Part shown: positions 29,590 to 41,979 of the stretch, one piece after another
Layout: the number at the start of each line of letters is the position of its first letter
How positions within the stretch are numbered: the first letter of the stretch is position 1
Program-made: the position numbers and the translations under genes
Notes under the pieces: generated by a model
Database searches by the model: none
What the model was told of the DNA's origin: nothing
Seen by the model: only the letters and a program-made list of their open reading frames with translations
DNA from: Eutreptiella sp. 'Long Island Sound 2002'
Lineage: Eukaryota; Euglenozoa; Euglenophyceae; Eutreptiales; Eutreptiaceae
DNA: 64,000 nt
Assembly (NCBI GenBank): GCA_964036045.1
Contig: OZ038385.1
Coordinates: 26,620,853 to 26,684,852, forward strand
Reading direction: 5' to 3'

Positions 29590-30100
29590 CCCCCCCCCCG
29601 CTTGCCCCTTGCACCCTTGCCGTTGTGCCTAGTTCCAGGGATGTGGCTTGACACCTGATCCTGGTGGTGTGGGGGCGGGTTTTTCTGAGACAGACAGACC
29701 CCCCCCCCCAAGGTCCTGCAGCATGACATGATTTTCAGCACCCCCCCCCCCCGGTCTTGCAGCACAAAAATAATTTTCAGGATTCCCCCCCACCTGCAGA
29801 ACACACATTATGTTCTGGAACCCCACTCCAGTCCCCTCCAGTCCAGTCCAGCCATACAGTACTTGCAAGGACATCACCCCCTCTTATCCTGCACCACAAA
29901 AATCATTTTCAGGACCCCCCCCTCCGTTTTGCACCAGAACTATCCTTCCCAGGACCGTACATGCATACTTTTCACCCATTCTGTCATGCGGTTCAACAAT
30001 AATTTTCTGGAAACTTCCCCATTCACGTCCTGCAGCACAGGCATTAGTCTGAGTATTCCGGTCAGGACTGGCATCACAAATTCATTTTTCAGGAACAGGT
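29590..30100. repeat. Poly-C rich diverged tandem repeat
   Basis: Runs of 9-15 C alternate with variants of CTGCAGCACAAAAAT-ATTTTCAGGA (clear examples near 29720, 29755, 29890 and 30030). This looks like an old minisatellite of ~45-60 bp with C-tract ends. Open frames through it are not supported as genes. Confidence 0.6.
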
Positions 30101-30464
30101 CTGCTTTTTCTTCTAGGCCGGGTTTCTTCTCCCTCTGTCCGATCGCATACCCCTGCATGTCCCTGCATGTCCCTGTGGCATCACATGGCATCACACTGAC
30201 AGCACATGGTCTACTGTTATACAACATTCGTGTGATTTGGCACCTGTGCGCGTGGCAAGACGTGTCACACAGGAAAACAGTATACATCGCTGTACTGCTC
30301 TGTGTTCATGGGACAGCACACATTTTGCTGTGTGTGGCTGTGTCGCGTTATTCCCTGATGAGTGAGAACAGCAGTACAGCAGGACAGGGGAACAGCACAC
30401 ATTGTGCAGTGTGTGGCTGTGGCGGGTTGTGAAGGGTAAAAATCTCACCTGACACATACTCTTT

Positions 30465-32397
30465 TCAGTGGAGGCCTACCACCAAGTCAACACCTCTGCT
30501 GAAATCGGATAACTCCTTCATTGTCCTACCAAGATGTTGCTGCATCTCCGATGCTGTATCCTTCCCTGCCCAAAGGCACAAAAGATGGCGAAACAAGACA
30601 TTGCGACAGGCTTCCCCATATTGCAGGAAGCTGATACTGAAATGGCACAGATGTGTAGGAAGCACTGTTCCATATCTGCAGATAGGCAGTGCATCTACAC
30701 CACAGAGGCCATCTAACTGACATGTAGCCTGGCCAGGCTGCACACCAAGGGCAGCGCACACTGGTCTACATCTAAACACTGAACGCAGCAGAGAGGTGAG
30801 GGATCTAGAACACGACACTTCATCATGTTCCAATTCTAAAGTCGAAGCAAAACACTGGCGAACCTGTCGCACAGACCTCCAACTGAAAAGTAGTTTCGGA
30901 AATGCAGACCCATCACTGAAACAGCGACGCTTACCCACAGAGTCTCTCTGAAAGACTGCACGCAACTTGTTCCATCTGCGGCGGCTGACGTGGATACCCT
31001 GTGCAATGTCGACACTCTGAAAAACATCCATGCCCTGTTCCATCTCAAACCGTGCAAGTGCAAAGGAGCCCACACCTACAGACTCAGCTGTTGCTTGAAG
31101 AAGGAGTGTCCAGTGCTTGCGCCTGAAAAAATCTGCCAGTAGCAACACCACTGCCTCAGAAGTGGGTTCCTTTTCCAACATCTGGTGTTGCAGTCCATGC
31201 CAAATGGAGGTGACCCGGAATCTGAAACCCAAGCATTGCAGGATGCACTGCTCCAGTGATTGTGTGGGTGTCAGAATTTTAGTTTGAGTGGCCACAGCAC
31301 GAGTCATCACCTTTGGTGGGCAGTATTTTCCTTTTCGCCTTTTCCAATGCAGCAATGTGTCATTACATGTGATGCTTGCCTCCTCTTTACATCCACATCT
31401 TTGCAGGAGACCATAGAAGGAATGTTCGAACGCTTTGAACAAGGGAAGGCAACTGCTACAGAGGAGGTATGGTGCAGGTACTTCAGTGCGACCGAAGAAA
31501 GACATCACTTCAGAGTGCTTGGCGAATGCTCGATTTGTCTCAGCAACTGGAGTGCAGGCCTTGACTGTGTCACACCAGGTGTGCTCGGCATTTCTGACCA
31601 ACAGTGAAGTGCACAGTGGGCGAAGTGGACAGTCGCAGCTACGGATCCTCGGATTCTCCAAAGCTATTGCAATGCAAGCGAATTCACGGATTCTCCAAAT
31701 CTACAGCACCCAAATCTACAGCACAGCAATGAAGGGAGCAACAGCACGGCGATTCGGAGGTGGTCTTCTGCCGACAGCAAGCAAAGGGATGTCGCGACCG
31801 AAGCTGTTAGTAATGCGACCAAAAATTCGTACCCAGGCCTTCTTGGTTCGCGGATTGTACTGCACAATGAGAGATTTGATGCTGCGCATTCGTCCTTTCT
31901 TGGTCTTGCTGATGTCCAGGAGCTGCTGCAACAGGATGGAGGGAGCAGGCCTGCACACCACCAAAAGCTTGTACTTGCCCCTCTTCACCGGCGCCTGCGC
32001 AGCAGTCAGTGTCGCCCACTCGGTCGCGCTGAGCACCGTACGAAAACCGCGTACAACTGCAGTACCACCACCGCGAATCTGCAAGGTACCAGCAGCAAGA
32101 GATTGAAAAATGGCATCACCGACTCAAATTGTTCACAAAAAGACATTCATGTGCTACAGAAACACCAGCGACAGTGCAGGAGTGATATGCGCTAACCTTG
32201 GAAGGATACAGAGGCAGGTGGGCCACGACCAGCGAACGCAAGCGAAGGACCAGTGCTTCAGAAGTGTCTTGATTGAACTGCTGCAGTTGTTGGTGATGGG
32301 TTGCAATGATGGCCTGGGCGACGTGCAGACGGTGCGAGAGGTCCACGATGACACCGGCGGCCAGGTCCAGAGCGCCCACGGCACTCACGGCGAGCAT
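30465..32397 (-). CDS. Unknown multi-exon protein, about 580 residues
   Basis: Exon 1 runs from ATG 32397 to 32197 (67 codons). Intron 32196-32079 has AAG|GTTAGC and TTGCAG|ATT borders and joins two frames in phase 0. Exon 2 runs from 32078 to about 31724. A short intron (~69 nt, GTGCTG...TTTGGAG) removes two in-frame TAGs and again keeps phase 0. Exon 3 runs on to the stop at 30465. Exon 2 is basic (YNPRTKKAWVRIFGRITNSF). Exon 3 starts Cys-rich (CDCPLRPLC, WCDTVKAC, LLCSSC, RCGCKEE), which could bind zinc, and is followed by helical sequence. I do not recognise the family. The 398-residue third exon frame and the agreement of splice phases support a gene; expression is unknown. Confidence 0.5.
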
Positions 32398-34733
32398 TCT
32401 GCAGGGCTCATGCTGCGAAAAAAGTCGAAAATCTCGTGCTTACTAGTCTAAATTATAGGTAGGGTTAGGGATAGGGCTGGAAATCGATGTAAACCAGGAT
32501 GTGAACGTCAGATTTTTGTTACGGCGAATCTCGTACTGCATTACGGCAGGTTGGCAAGGGTCTATCTAGGGCCAGATGCTGAAACCTCAGTGCAACGAGA
32601 ATGGCATCGAAATGAAAATCGGCGGCTGAGCCAGTAATGAGGTACGACATCGCATGATAATTTGTTCAAATACACCAAAAAAACCCGATTTCCTGCTTGT
32701 TTGGCCCATCTGAGGTGTACTGCAGGCCTCAAAATGCAAGTCGCGGAATCAGCTACCGGGACTTTATGGACCGCTGTGAGCATGTGCGATGGCTTTTTTG
32801 ATTCCCCTCGTTCAATGACTGCTCATTGTCGCGTAGCTGATGGGTTCAACGCCCCTTGCGACGCGACGGCTTGAACATAAGCTCGGCAATACGGAGCACT
32901 TTTTGATTCCCTTGTGTCACGGAACTTCACTTTCACAAACCCCGTTCGCCGAGGTTGCGCTTCGAATTTAGCTTCCACCTAAGTAGTCCTTCTCCTCATC
33001 AATGTTCTCGTTGCAAGGGCACCATAGCAATACCGTGAGACCGCATGCCAACATGTCCAGTGACGGAATCACATCGGCCCCGTGCGTTGGGGTGATTGTG
33101 TTTGCACACGACGAAGAGCCGGAAACACCGACCAAGGTCTCCGTGTTACTTCAGAAGACTTTGAAGGTTGGCTTTGCTATTCGGACTTTGCCGTGTTAAT
33201 GTGCTTTCAAGGTCTTCGTCCCTCCATACATACGTAGGTAGCTGGTGGCAACTTGGAACAATTGCTGTGCCTTGCTTCCTCTTGTCGTTGTGCAAAAGGC
33301 TCTAATGTTTGACGCTTACGATTAGCACAAAACAATTCATGGGGTGGGCGGTGATCGGATACCATTGGAACTTCTTGGGCGTGCGTTGGGTCGTCATCAT
33401 GGGTGAGGTGTGTGGCCTCTCTAATTGTGCGTTGCGAGTGCTAGTGCGTATTGTGCACGCGTCGGGCAAAACGTCAAGTCGCCTGGGGTAATGATAGGTG
33501 TCACCTAACAAGGACGAGGAATGTGCCCAACTACGTAGCTTCTCGGTAGCCACACGCCTCCAGGTTGCCTCACGTGTCCACAATGTGTGCACAAGAAGAA
33601 GGAGGAAAGGTGAACTCGCCAAAAGTGTGTGGGACACAACAACGGCATATGTTTGATTGCGCCGGTAGTGCTTGTCGTGCCTCTCGCCACTTGACTCTTT
33701 TGCATGTGCTTTGTTGCCTTGGTATTGGGCGGAACCGTAGGCCACTGTTGACGTAGGGAAGGGCTAGGAAGCACTTCGTGATAGATTATCCAAGACGGTT
33801 GGGAGCTTGCGCACGCGTCCGACCCACCACGAAAATTGTGTGCGGTAACAAATTGAAGGACGCCGAAGGCGACTAGCAATGTCTTACAAGGGGATTAAGA
33901 GAGAGCCACTCCGCTGGCCCCCTCTTTTTTTTTTTGGTGCATAGGGGTTGCCCCCCGGCGAGCATAACACAAAAGCGGCCTAACCACGGGCAAGTGAGCC
34001 ACCCCGCTGGCCCCCTCTTTTGTGCCTAGGGTCAATCTACGATCCCAAAAGGACCTTGTGATAGCCCAGCCGCTTCACTACAAGAAGCGCTCAATGCTCT
34101 TCACACACAGACGGGGGTGGGTGTCGAACGCCTTACGTTGCACGATGCGCCTCCCATCTTGGAATTGTCCGACAAGGGTATGTGTGCGTTGTGGTCTTGT
34201 TCCTCTTTCCGATGTTTGTATGCTACACGCGGTAGTAGGATTAAGCTGGAACCTGGAACCAGTAGTCCGCACCTTGCCGGCACCTGCCACGTTAAGATAA
34301 CGACAAGAAAATTTGACCCCATGGCCCAATGCCCAAAATAGGCATACCCGAAAGAGCAATGGAACCGAGACATGAGACCACTATTTCAAACTTTTCCGTG
34401 CCCGTCATTCTCTGCACAGGGCAGCCCGCGACACTGTACTTTCTTGCAAGTTGGCGAGGTGTGTTTCCGTGGTCACGAGTTTGTGGATCGCTCGCGTGTG
34501 CCACTCATTGACGGTGGTGTGCTAGTTTGAGTAACGGCCATCAATTTCCAGCGGACGGCATTCAGAGGGTTGACGGCAGTCGTTGGTGCACGATCGTGAG
34601 TTTCGGGTGCGGCGTACTCCCACGCGCTGTCGAGCACCAACTATCCCCCCTCCTCCCTGTAGGCCACGAACCCATCAATGAAATCAACTTTGATTTTGAT
34701 GCCACCACCTTCGCCGATGTACGCTTTGTGAAC
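32398..34733. other. Mostly non-coding; one possible exon
   Basis: A short frame at 33053-33199 (MSSDGITSAPCVGVIVFAHD...) begins with ATG and might be an upstream exon of the following nucleotidyltransferase-like gene, but no splice evidence ties them. CCGCTGGCCCCCTCTTTT occurs twice (near 33911 and 34003). GTAGGGTTAGGGATAGGG near 32460 is only vaguely telomere-like. Confidence 0.3.
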
Positions 34734-35171
34734 ATGGCGTCCGTGGTCGACATGAAAGCTATGAAAGCGCGCCGTCGTGTAGTGGTGCTCCAAGCTTTCA
34801 CCGTTGTACACCCTGGCGTCACCCTCCCCAATCGTGCCGCAAAGCCACAGCCAGCGCCCTCCCCGGCACCAGAGCCTACCATTGCCGACGCACTTTTGGT
34901 TGTCAAGATCCGGACTGGAGCCCATTTGTATGGCTTAGACGGTCCCGAATCGGACACCGATTTCAAGGCGGTCTTCGTGCCTTCACTCGAAGACCTTCTC
35001 TTGGGCAGGGCCCAACACTCGGTGTTCCACTCCACAGGTGAGCCCCGGATAGTGTCATATTTGAGTGGACGACACGGCACCCTGTGGTTCGGGGAAACAA
35101 TTAAGGATGCTGCACATCAACCAGCAGCATCCGGGCATCCAAGCCAAATGGAATCGAAGAATGTTGTGTAA
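34734..35171 (+). CDS. Nucleotidyltransferase-like protein (RlaP/PF10127 type), partial or first exon
   Basis: The frame is open from 34527; the ATG at 34734 gives 145 residues. After a Pro/Ala-rich linker (KPQPAPSPAPEPT) comes LLVVKIRTGAHLYGLDGPES then DTDFKAVFVPSLEDLLLG. This is the pattern of small predicted nucleotidyltransferases (G-S/A-H-x-Y-G followed by S-D-x-D), where the Ser-Asp-x-Asp (residues 73-76) would hold the metal. Those proteins are common in bacteria and phages and usually longer on the C-terminal side. Here a strong splice donor (CACAG|GTGAGC, 35037/35038) falls right after the motif, so the last residues may be intron and the gene may continue. The acceptor at ~35290 (CACTTGCAG) is a candidate. 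Confidence 0.5.
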   Translation: MASVVDMKAMKARRRVVVLQAFTVVHPGVTLPNRAAKPQPAPSPAPEPTIADALLVVKIRTGAHLYGLDGPESDTDFKAVFVPSLEDLLLGRAQHSVFHSTGEPRIVSYLSGRHGTLWFGETIKDAAHQPAASGHPSQMESKNVV

Positions 35172-37365
35172 CACTTGAAGTAGGTGCCACAACGCGAAGT
35201 GGTGGTGGTGGTGGGGGCATGGCACCGAACCCATGGCTGCAACTTAGATTGGACTAGTTTCCCACCAGCTCTAGCTACCATTTCACTTGCAGAAAGCAAC
35301 TCACTTCTACATCCGCCCTTGGAGCTTCCCTTGCGCCAAACCTGTGGTGGTTGAAGTTCACGTGGAGTTACAGCTCCACCAAGGGGATAATGAACTGGTA
35401 GGCGCATCTTTGTTTCGCATATGAGGGGTAGGAGTTCCCTGCACCGCAGGCGCCGCATCGCATTGAATATCACAGTAACAAGGCGCTACGCAACGCTGCC
35501 GACCCAGAATTCTGAATTTTGTGTGTAGCGATGATTCATTCTGCATCTTTGTGTCACTGCGGGTGGCACATGGGGCGGATCCCCGCCGGGCTTGGCAAAA
35601 CCTAGAGTCTCATGCTTGCTTTTGTTCGGACCAGGGACCTTGGGACCTGGCAGCGACTGGGGCACTTCGGGAAAGTGCGGTGCTACAGTTTTGTGCCCAA
35701 TCTCTCTTCTGCCCCCGTCCCTAACCCACTTTTTCTCCCGCCCCTTTATTCCTTCTGGGCATGGACGCTGCTTTTTTGCTGCTTTGAATCGGACACGGAA
35801 AATAGCAATAGTGTCCGTTTTAAAACACAGCGGGAATCATTGGCACTGCCACACAAATCGTTGTCCTCTTGATGGCTCCGGCTGGAATGGAGTTCTGCTT
35901 TCCGGGTAGTCGTCAGCATGCTCAAAAATTTTGGTTGCGAACCCATCTCATCTTTGTTCCGGCACGCAATGGCCAAAGCCGCAGGTAGAGCAAAATCTGG
36001 AAGCAGCAATCCGCCTTGAACAGCAGACAAGGCTGTACGGCTGATGATGCTGGATCTGGGGCCAAGCAAGGATTCGAGTCTCCGTTGAGTAATACGTGGG
36101 AGGCTGGCGAGCTCGTGCTTGACCAGGGGCTACAATTGCAGCCTGAGATGGGAGCTGAGAGAGGGGGGAACGCTGACAAGTTGTGGCCACCCTTCGAGCA
36201 GTGGAAACTTCGGAGTAGCGGCAGGCAAGCCAACTCCACTCTAGAGATGGAAGCATAACCTGGAGATGCGCCTCGAAGTGAAGATCGGGCTAGAAGGTCA
36301 CCGCTCGCTAGCAGTGGGGGAGATGGTGCTTAATGCTTCATGTGCAGAACCAGACAAATTCCAACAAACCAATTTTGACGGATTACAAACGGCCCCTGGC
36401 GTCATAAACCTCCAAACATGAAAATAACTTGTCCACCTGACTAAGTTGCTCTCAAGCATTCACCCCTCTTCGCAGCTGCCGGCAGCAACACCCGCGACGA
36501 TGTCGACACGGAGTTCTACAGCGTGCATAAATTTGTGGAGCATGCAAGTGAGGTGTGCATGGCACCCGAGTCCCTGCCCAAGGGCAGTTGAATTTTTTGA
36601 TGAATGTGATGTTTCACTGGTTTTTTTCCCCCCGCAAAATAAACCCACAAAGGGAAGTGAATTGCTTGCGTCACAGTCACCCGCTCTCACCCAATAACAC
36701 CACGAGTGGTGTGGGGGTGTTGGGAAGGCTCCAGATGTCAAATAATTTACAAATAAGTAGTCACTCCATGTCTCTTGTGGCCGAATTACAGCAGGCGGGT
36801 CACACGGTAGAGTGGGATAAAACAGTGCCTAATCCAGTGTAACAGTACGGCGTGTGCATGGAGACGCGTAACAAAAAATTGGTTGCTGAACAGAGTGGAG
36901 AGTGGGTGTGGCAAAAAAGAGGGGCAGTCCAGTGATGGTGACAGTGACAGCGACAGTGACAACGACAGTGACAACAACGTTGATGGCACTACCGTCCGGG
37001 AGAGACAGCATTGCCAAGCCGCTCGTCTCCTGCCCCCTGCAAAATTTGAACCCGTTCTTTCTTGTCCTTCAGTGCATGTCCAAGCGATTGTCCGTCTCGG
37101 TTGTAGAGAAATGTAGAGGATTCGGGAAGGTTGCAAAGGTTGGTAAGAAAGTCCTTGAGAAGGTTGGGGTTGCAGAGTGTAGATATGCTCGAGTGTGCTT
37201 GAGTGTCCTTGAGGGTTGTGCAGCGTTGAAGATTGATGCTCAGGTTTGTGGAGGGTATTCCTGGAGACTGCCACGCCATAGATCAGGCCGGTGGCGGCTG
37301 CCTCTCGGGACATAGCGATTTGCTTGGAAATTCTGTGGTGACAGGGAGCGGCCTTCGCGCTGGAC
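35172..37365. other. Non-coding; GTGACA microsatellite
   Basis: No gene is supported. A GTGACA/GCGACA/AACGACA tandem tract lies at 36937-36980. Confidence 0.4.
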
Positions 37366-37959
37366 ATGTTACATGCCCCTGCGGACAAGATTGTACACAA
37401 GCATCCGCTTTGGGATGTTTTGGTGGAACACAAGCGGCATTTTTACACGAAGGTCTTCACAAACGCTCAATCATTCGTCAGCGGGGCCTTGCTGCGGGCG
37501 CAAGCCGCCACGGGCTGCCGAACGAAGGGCGAGGCATGCACGCGGTGTGCCTGCAGTGCGGTGTTGCACTCAGGGATTGGGGGGAGTGGCTGCAGCGGCG
37601 TGCACCATTGTGCGCGAGGGCAGTGCGCATCGCACATGTTGCGGAGGCGACATGCGGCGTTTGAGGTGCGCTTTGAACTGTTGAAATGCACAGTCGCTTG
37701 TCTCCTCCGCTGTGCTGGGGAATTGTCAAGCGTATGCAGCCTCAAGACAAGTGCTGCGGACCAGGCGCCCAGTTGGTTATGGAGGGAAGGCTGTCAAGCC
37801 TTGTTGCGGGGGCCAGACATATGGAAGTCGAGCAAGGTAGCCCTGCGCAAAAGGCAACGACGTATCCCATCCCCCTGTACGACATTTCGTCAACTCCTTG
37901 ATTTGCAGTCGCTCCAGCAGCCCCCTATTGTGGCTGGCTGGTCAAATCGATCCTGTTGA
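37366..37959 (+). CDS. Doubtful ORF, Cys-rich, 197 residues
   Basis: Starts at ATG 37366 (MLHAPADKIVHKHPLWDVLV) and ends at 37959. It contains a Cys-rich stretch (TRCACSAVLHSGIGGSGCSG) but no recognised domain. The length is somewhat more than chance for this base composition, and nothing else supports it. Confidence 0.2.
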   Translation: MLHAPADKIVHKHPLWDVLVEHKRHFYTKVFTNAQSFVSGALLRAQAATGCRTKGEACTRCACSAVLHSGIGGSGCSGVHHCARGQCASHMLRRRHAAFEVRFELLKCTVACLLRCAGELSSVCSLKTSAADQAPSWLWREGCQALLRGPDIWKSSKVALRKRQRRIPSPCTTFRQLLDLQSLQQPPIVAGWSNRSC

Positions 37960-40429
37960 TAGTGCTACCCTTACTTGCTCCTCTGTTTTATTTGTTGGCT
38001 ATTCGCCTCCAAGAGATTCTGCTGCAGGGCTGTCTGCTGCATTGGACTTTTGGCTGCCTGGATTTGGTATGCGATTTGGTCTCTCCTCGTCGCCTGGCCC
38101 ACCCAGGCATCCATACGTCATTTGGGCGTTTATTTGCTGAATCGTCGCCAACGCCATCCAACTAAAACGGGAGCCAACTCCCTCTGGGCACCCACACATA
38201 TTTGCGGGGTGGAATTTGCCCGCCAATGATCCGCCTGCCCCGCCCCGCCCCCAAAGACCGTCGGTCCAATCCCCAGTCGGGCATGTTCCCTTGTTTCCTT
38301 AGACTTGTGGGCAAGCTCAACAGCATCGACCCACAGACGCGACTCTCAGATGTTTGGGATGAGTTGCCACAGGCCGATGAGCTGCAGTATGCTTTGCCCC
38401 CGTGTGCCCTGCTGCAGGCTTCGCCCATTTCCCCCCCACTGATTTCCCACCTCTGCACAATACCACTTCCACAGCCCGTGTGCTTTCACTCCCAACCCTA
38501 ATTTAACGGAGGCTTGGTCCCTGATTCGTGCCTCAGGTGGGGCAGGAGACGACAGGCTATTCCAGGTGCAAACGGTGCATTGGAGCCTGGAGATCGCTCT
38601 GGCACGCTACATCCACCTATCTCTGCCTATCTCTGAGCTGCAGATGGGCACCCCAACAGCCCATACTCCGGATGCAGGCATTGAACCGAGAGCCTGGATG
38701 CCAGCCCTCTCTCCCTCTCTGTTTGTGATTCTGTGGATGTGCACAGGTCTACCACATCACACATGATGCACACACAAAATTACTCAGGGGTCAAAGGTGG
38801 GGGGGGTTGAGGAACGGACCAGGGGTGGGGGTGAGCATGTGCATGAATGTAGCACGGCGGCATGCAGGGACCATCGGCTTGGCAGACAGGGTGAGAGTGT
38901 GAGGTAATAAACACCGTTAGCATTTCTAAGCAGAGGGTACGGCTGTCCCAAGAACCAGCGGAGGAGGTGGAGCCCAAACTGACCCAGAGGCCAAGGGCAC
39001 CCCGGCCAAGGGGAGAACCCATCCTAGCAATCCACAATATTCACCCCATGGATCCATTGAGACCCCCCTATCATGTCCGTTACGTTGCACTCTCCCCGTC
39101 GCTAGGTGCCACCTTATGGTGAGCCCCTGGCCAGACACCACAGTGCTGCTGAGCTGGATAGTGTGCAAGGAAAGCCCTGGGACCCCATCAAGGGAGCTTG
39201 AATGTGTGGTCACCACCAGGTGGTGCCCCTGGTGGGTCTCAAACAGACAAATAATGATAACAATGCTGTGTTGAGGTGTTGAGGGTGCGCTTCCCCAGGC
39301 GCATATTGTGACCACTGTAGAGCTAGACCCAACCAGCCACCTCATCACTGTGTGTCCCCTGCTTGCTTGTGCGTGCATGTGTGCATGAGGGGGTGGGGGG
39401 TTGCTTTGGTTTTCATTCCAGCAGTGGGGGAGGAGGGGCGGAGCCTCCGCCCTAGATTAGCTGAAAACCTGGGTTTTGGGAACTTTTTTCAGTGACCCAA
39501 AATTTTTTTTCTCTGCGCTTTTGGTGTGTGTCAGTGTGTGTGTGTGTGTGTGTGTGTCAAGAGTGTTTTTTATTGTTCCATGTGTATTTTATGTTCATTG
39601 TCTTGCAGATTGCCATGACCCAGCGCTCGTTGTCTATGTGTTTCCGCTCCCTGGTCCAAGCACCGCCCCACATGAAGCGCAAACACATAATTGACGCGAT
39701 GTGCAAAGAGCTGGTTCCACACTGTTTTTGAGCATACCAATAGCAACACTGTGCCAGTCCGTTACTGTGGCGCGCGAAATGGCAGCACGAGACTGTGAAG
39801 GGTGTTGTCTGCTGCATGTGATGTGGACCCCAGTTTACGGGAATCTGATTCTGATTGACAGCGCAGTAATGTGCAATGTCACGTTTTCTTGTGTTTGTTG
39901 CGTGTTGGTTAGGTGAGGAAAGCCTGAATTGGCCTGCGATTATTTTGCTTGGTTGCTTCCAATGTGACATTTCCATGTACTGAATGGGTTGTTGTCCAAC
40001 AATTTTTCCATTTGCTGGATTTTGGACACGTTCTGGCAGGGGGAGGGGGCGGCTCCCCTCCTTCCCCCCCTCCCCTCTCTGCTGAAGCAAGGCCTTTGGG
40101 GGGTCATGGCGGCGGGGACACAGTTTGTGTCGTATTTGCCAGCGTTATCGCGTAGTTTGCATTGATCTGGCGGGGGATACAGCTTACCCTGCATGCGTTG
40201 CATGCAGTACCACCTACTTATTGCCATTGATAATGCTTAGAAAGCACAAAACAGGACACAATGGAGGAGAAAAAGCAAAACACTCCAGGGGCAACCAAAA
40301 GGGAAAAGGGTTGCTGGCAACAAGGAGGTGGGATCTGGGGAAAAGTTTTCCCCGACCCACATCCCCGGACCAGTGGGAATGGAGCCAATGTGAGGGCAGT
40401 GGGGGTATCTGAGAGTAAGAGGTGTGAGC
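37960..40429. other. Mostly non-coding; a possible terminal exon
   Basis: Only one item stands out: 39609-39731 follows a good acceptor (CATTGTCTTGCAG) and reads IAMTQRSLSMCFRSLVQAPP...HCF to a TGA, a possible last exon of an unidentified plus-strand gene. A (TG)n tract at ~39532-39558 lies just before it. Confidence 0.25.
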
Positions 40430-40812
40430 TGGGGCATGTACAGGGGGACAACCACCCGGGGTTGGGGTAGAATTGGGCTGCACCTTGGGTCCACTGGGGG
40501 GTGAGGGCACATGGTGTGTCATGGAGGACAAGTACCTAGAGTTGGGGTGCGGTTGGGATGCACACCTAGGCCCACCAGGGGACGAGTATCCAGAGTTGGG
40601 GTGCAATGAGGAAGCATCCTATGTCCACTAGGACATGGCAACATAGATAGTCTTGGCATACCATGTGTCATGGGTCCAGTGCGGGACATATACCCAGAGC
40701 TGGGCAGCAATTTGGGACGCACCCAAGTCCACTCGGGGACGCGGATCCAGAGAGGGGGTGCGATTGGGACGCACCCTGGGTCCACTAGGGACAAGTACCC
40801 TGAGTCAACAAC
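40430..40812 (+). repeat. Diverged ~55-bp minisatellite
   Basis: Five to six units share the core CCAGAGTTGGGGTGCGATTG followed by GGACGCACC(C)...GTCCACTAGGGGACAAGTA. The best units start near 40520, 40580, 40690 and 40740. It immediately precedes the hexamer microsatellite. Confidence 0.65.
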
Positions 40813-40830
40813 AACAAAAGCAACATTTTT

Positions 40831-40881
40831 GTACGTGTACGTGTATGTGTATGTGTATGTGCATGTGTATGTGTATGTGCA

Positions 40882-40972
<91 letters not shown>

Positions 40973-40989
40973 GTGTACGTGTATCTGTA

Positions 40990-41020
<31 letters not shown>

Positions 41021-41035
41021 GTATGTGTACGTGTA

Positions 41036-41102
<67 letters not shown>

Positions 41103-41112
41103 GTATGTGTAC
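40831..41112 (+). repeat. (GTGTAT)n hexamer microsatellite, ~280 bp
   Basis: Nearly pure GTGTAT repeats with occasional GTGTAC, GTGCAT and GTATCT variants. Frames of VYVYVY, MCMCMC and TYTYTY on both strands are artefacts of the repeat. Confidence 0.95.
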
Positions 41113-41979
41113 GCCTGCTTTGTCTGAGCGCCAACATTTTTGCTCCTCTGATGAGGGTGCCAGAGACTTGTACCCACAGGGCCTCCTGGTGCATTTGTAT
41201 CCGCATTGGCTATCTGTTGGTTCTTGTTCCCTACACAAAGTGTATATGTATGTGTGTGTATGTGTTGGCGAGCGTTTTCATTTTTGTCTAGCAATACCGG
41301 TTACGGTCCTAAGGCATTTATTTGAACATACTCTGTTGTATGAGCGACTGGCCACTTGGTGCAGCGGATTGCTCCTCAAGGATTTCAGCGGTGTCAGTGA
41401 GATTTCACAGCAAGGTGCTCGCTACTGGAGAGGGACGACTTGGGTGAACCCAGGTTGCAGTAAACCATTTGCTGATTGTGAGCCGTATCTCGTCAGTTTT
41501 GCTGGCCCAGTAGTGATTGTATGTATCTCCAGGGTTCTGTACCGATTCTTTCCTCGTTCTGCTTCTGTACCTGCCTGTGTGTGTAGTGCTGGTGTAGGAT
41601 GCATCGCTTCAAGAGTGTGTATCTGTGTGTGCATGTGGTGGTCAGCCCTGTTGAGTTATTGAGAGCGTGTGCATGTTGCGCATGTTCGGTGGCATGCAGA
41701 CCTCTGGTCTTGTCCGGAGCTTCGCAGGCAGCGTGCCATACCCGCACCTGCTTGCAAATGCATGTCTAGGCATCAAAGCCCAAGTGCATACTGGTTTGGG
41801 TCGTCAGCGCATCCATGTGCTGCATTGGCCACACAGCACATGCAGTGGGACTGAGGCCACTTTTATGGCGCCCTCCCCTTTCTGCCGTGCTGCAGTCCCA
41901 CAGCACCCCGCTCATCCCTCCCGAGTTTATGCCCTACTGCAGCCCTCCAACCGCCATGCCCCCGCTTTTTGTCTTCCAG
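41113..41979. other. Non-coding
   Basis: No supported feature. It leads into the acceptor of the exon at 41980. Confidence 0.3.

Noticed and set aside
41340-41470. tRNA-derived SINE (TTGGTGCAGCGGATTGC followed by GGGTGAACCC)
   Set aside because: No acceptable B box and no second copy in the window.
40519-41662. Long VYVYV / TYTYT / MCMCM open frames on both strands
   Set aside because: They come from the GTGTAT hexamer repeat and the adjoining minisatellite.
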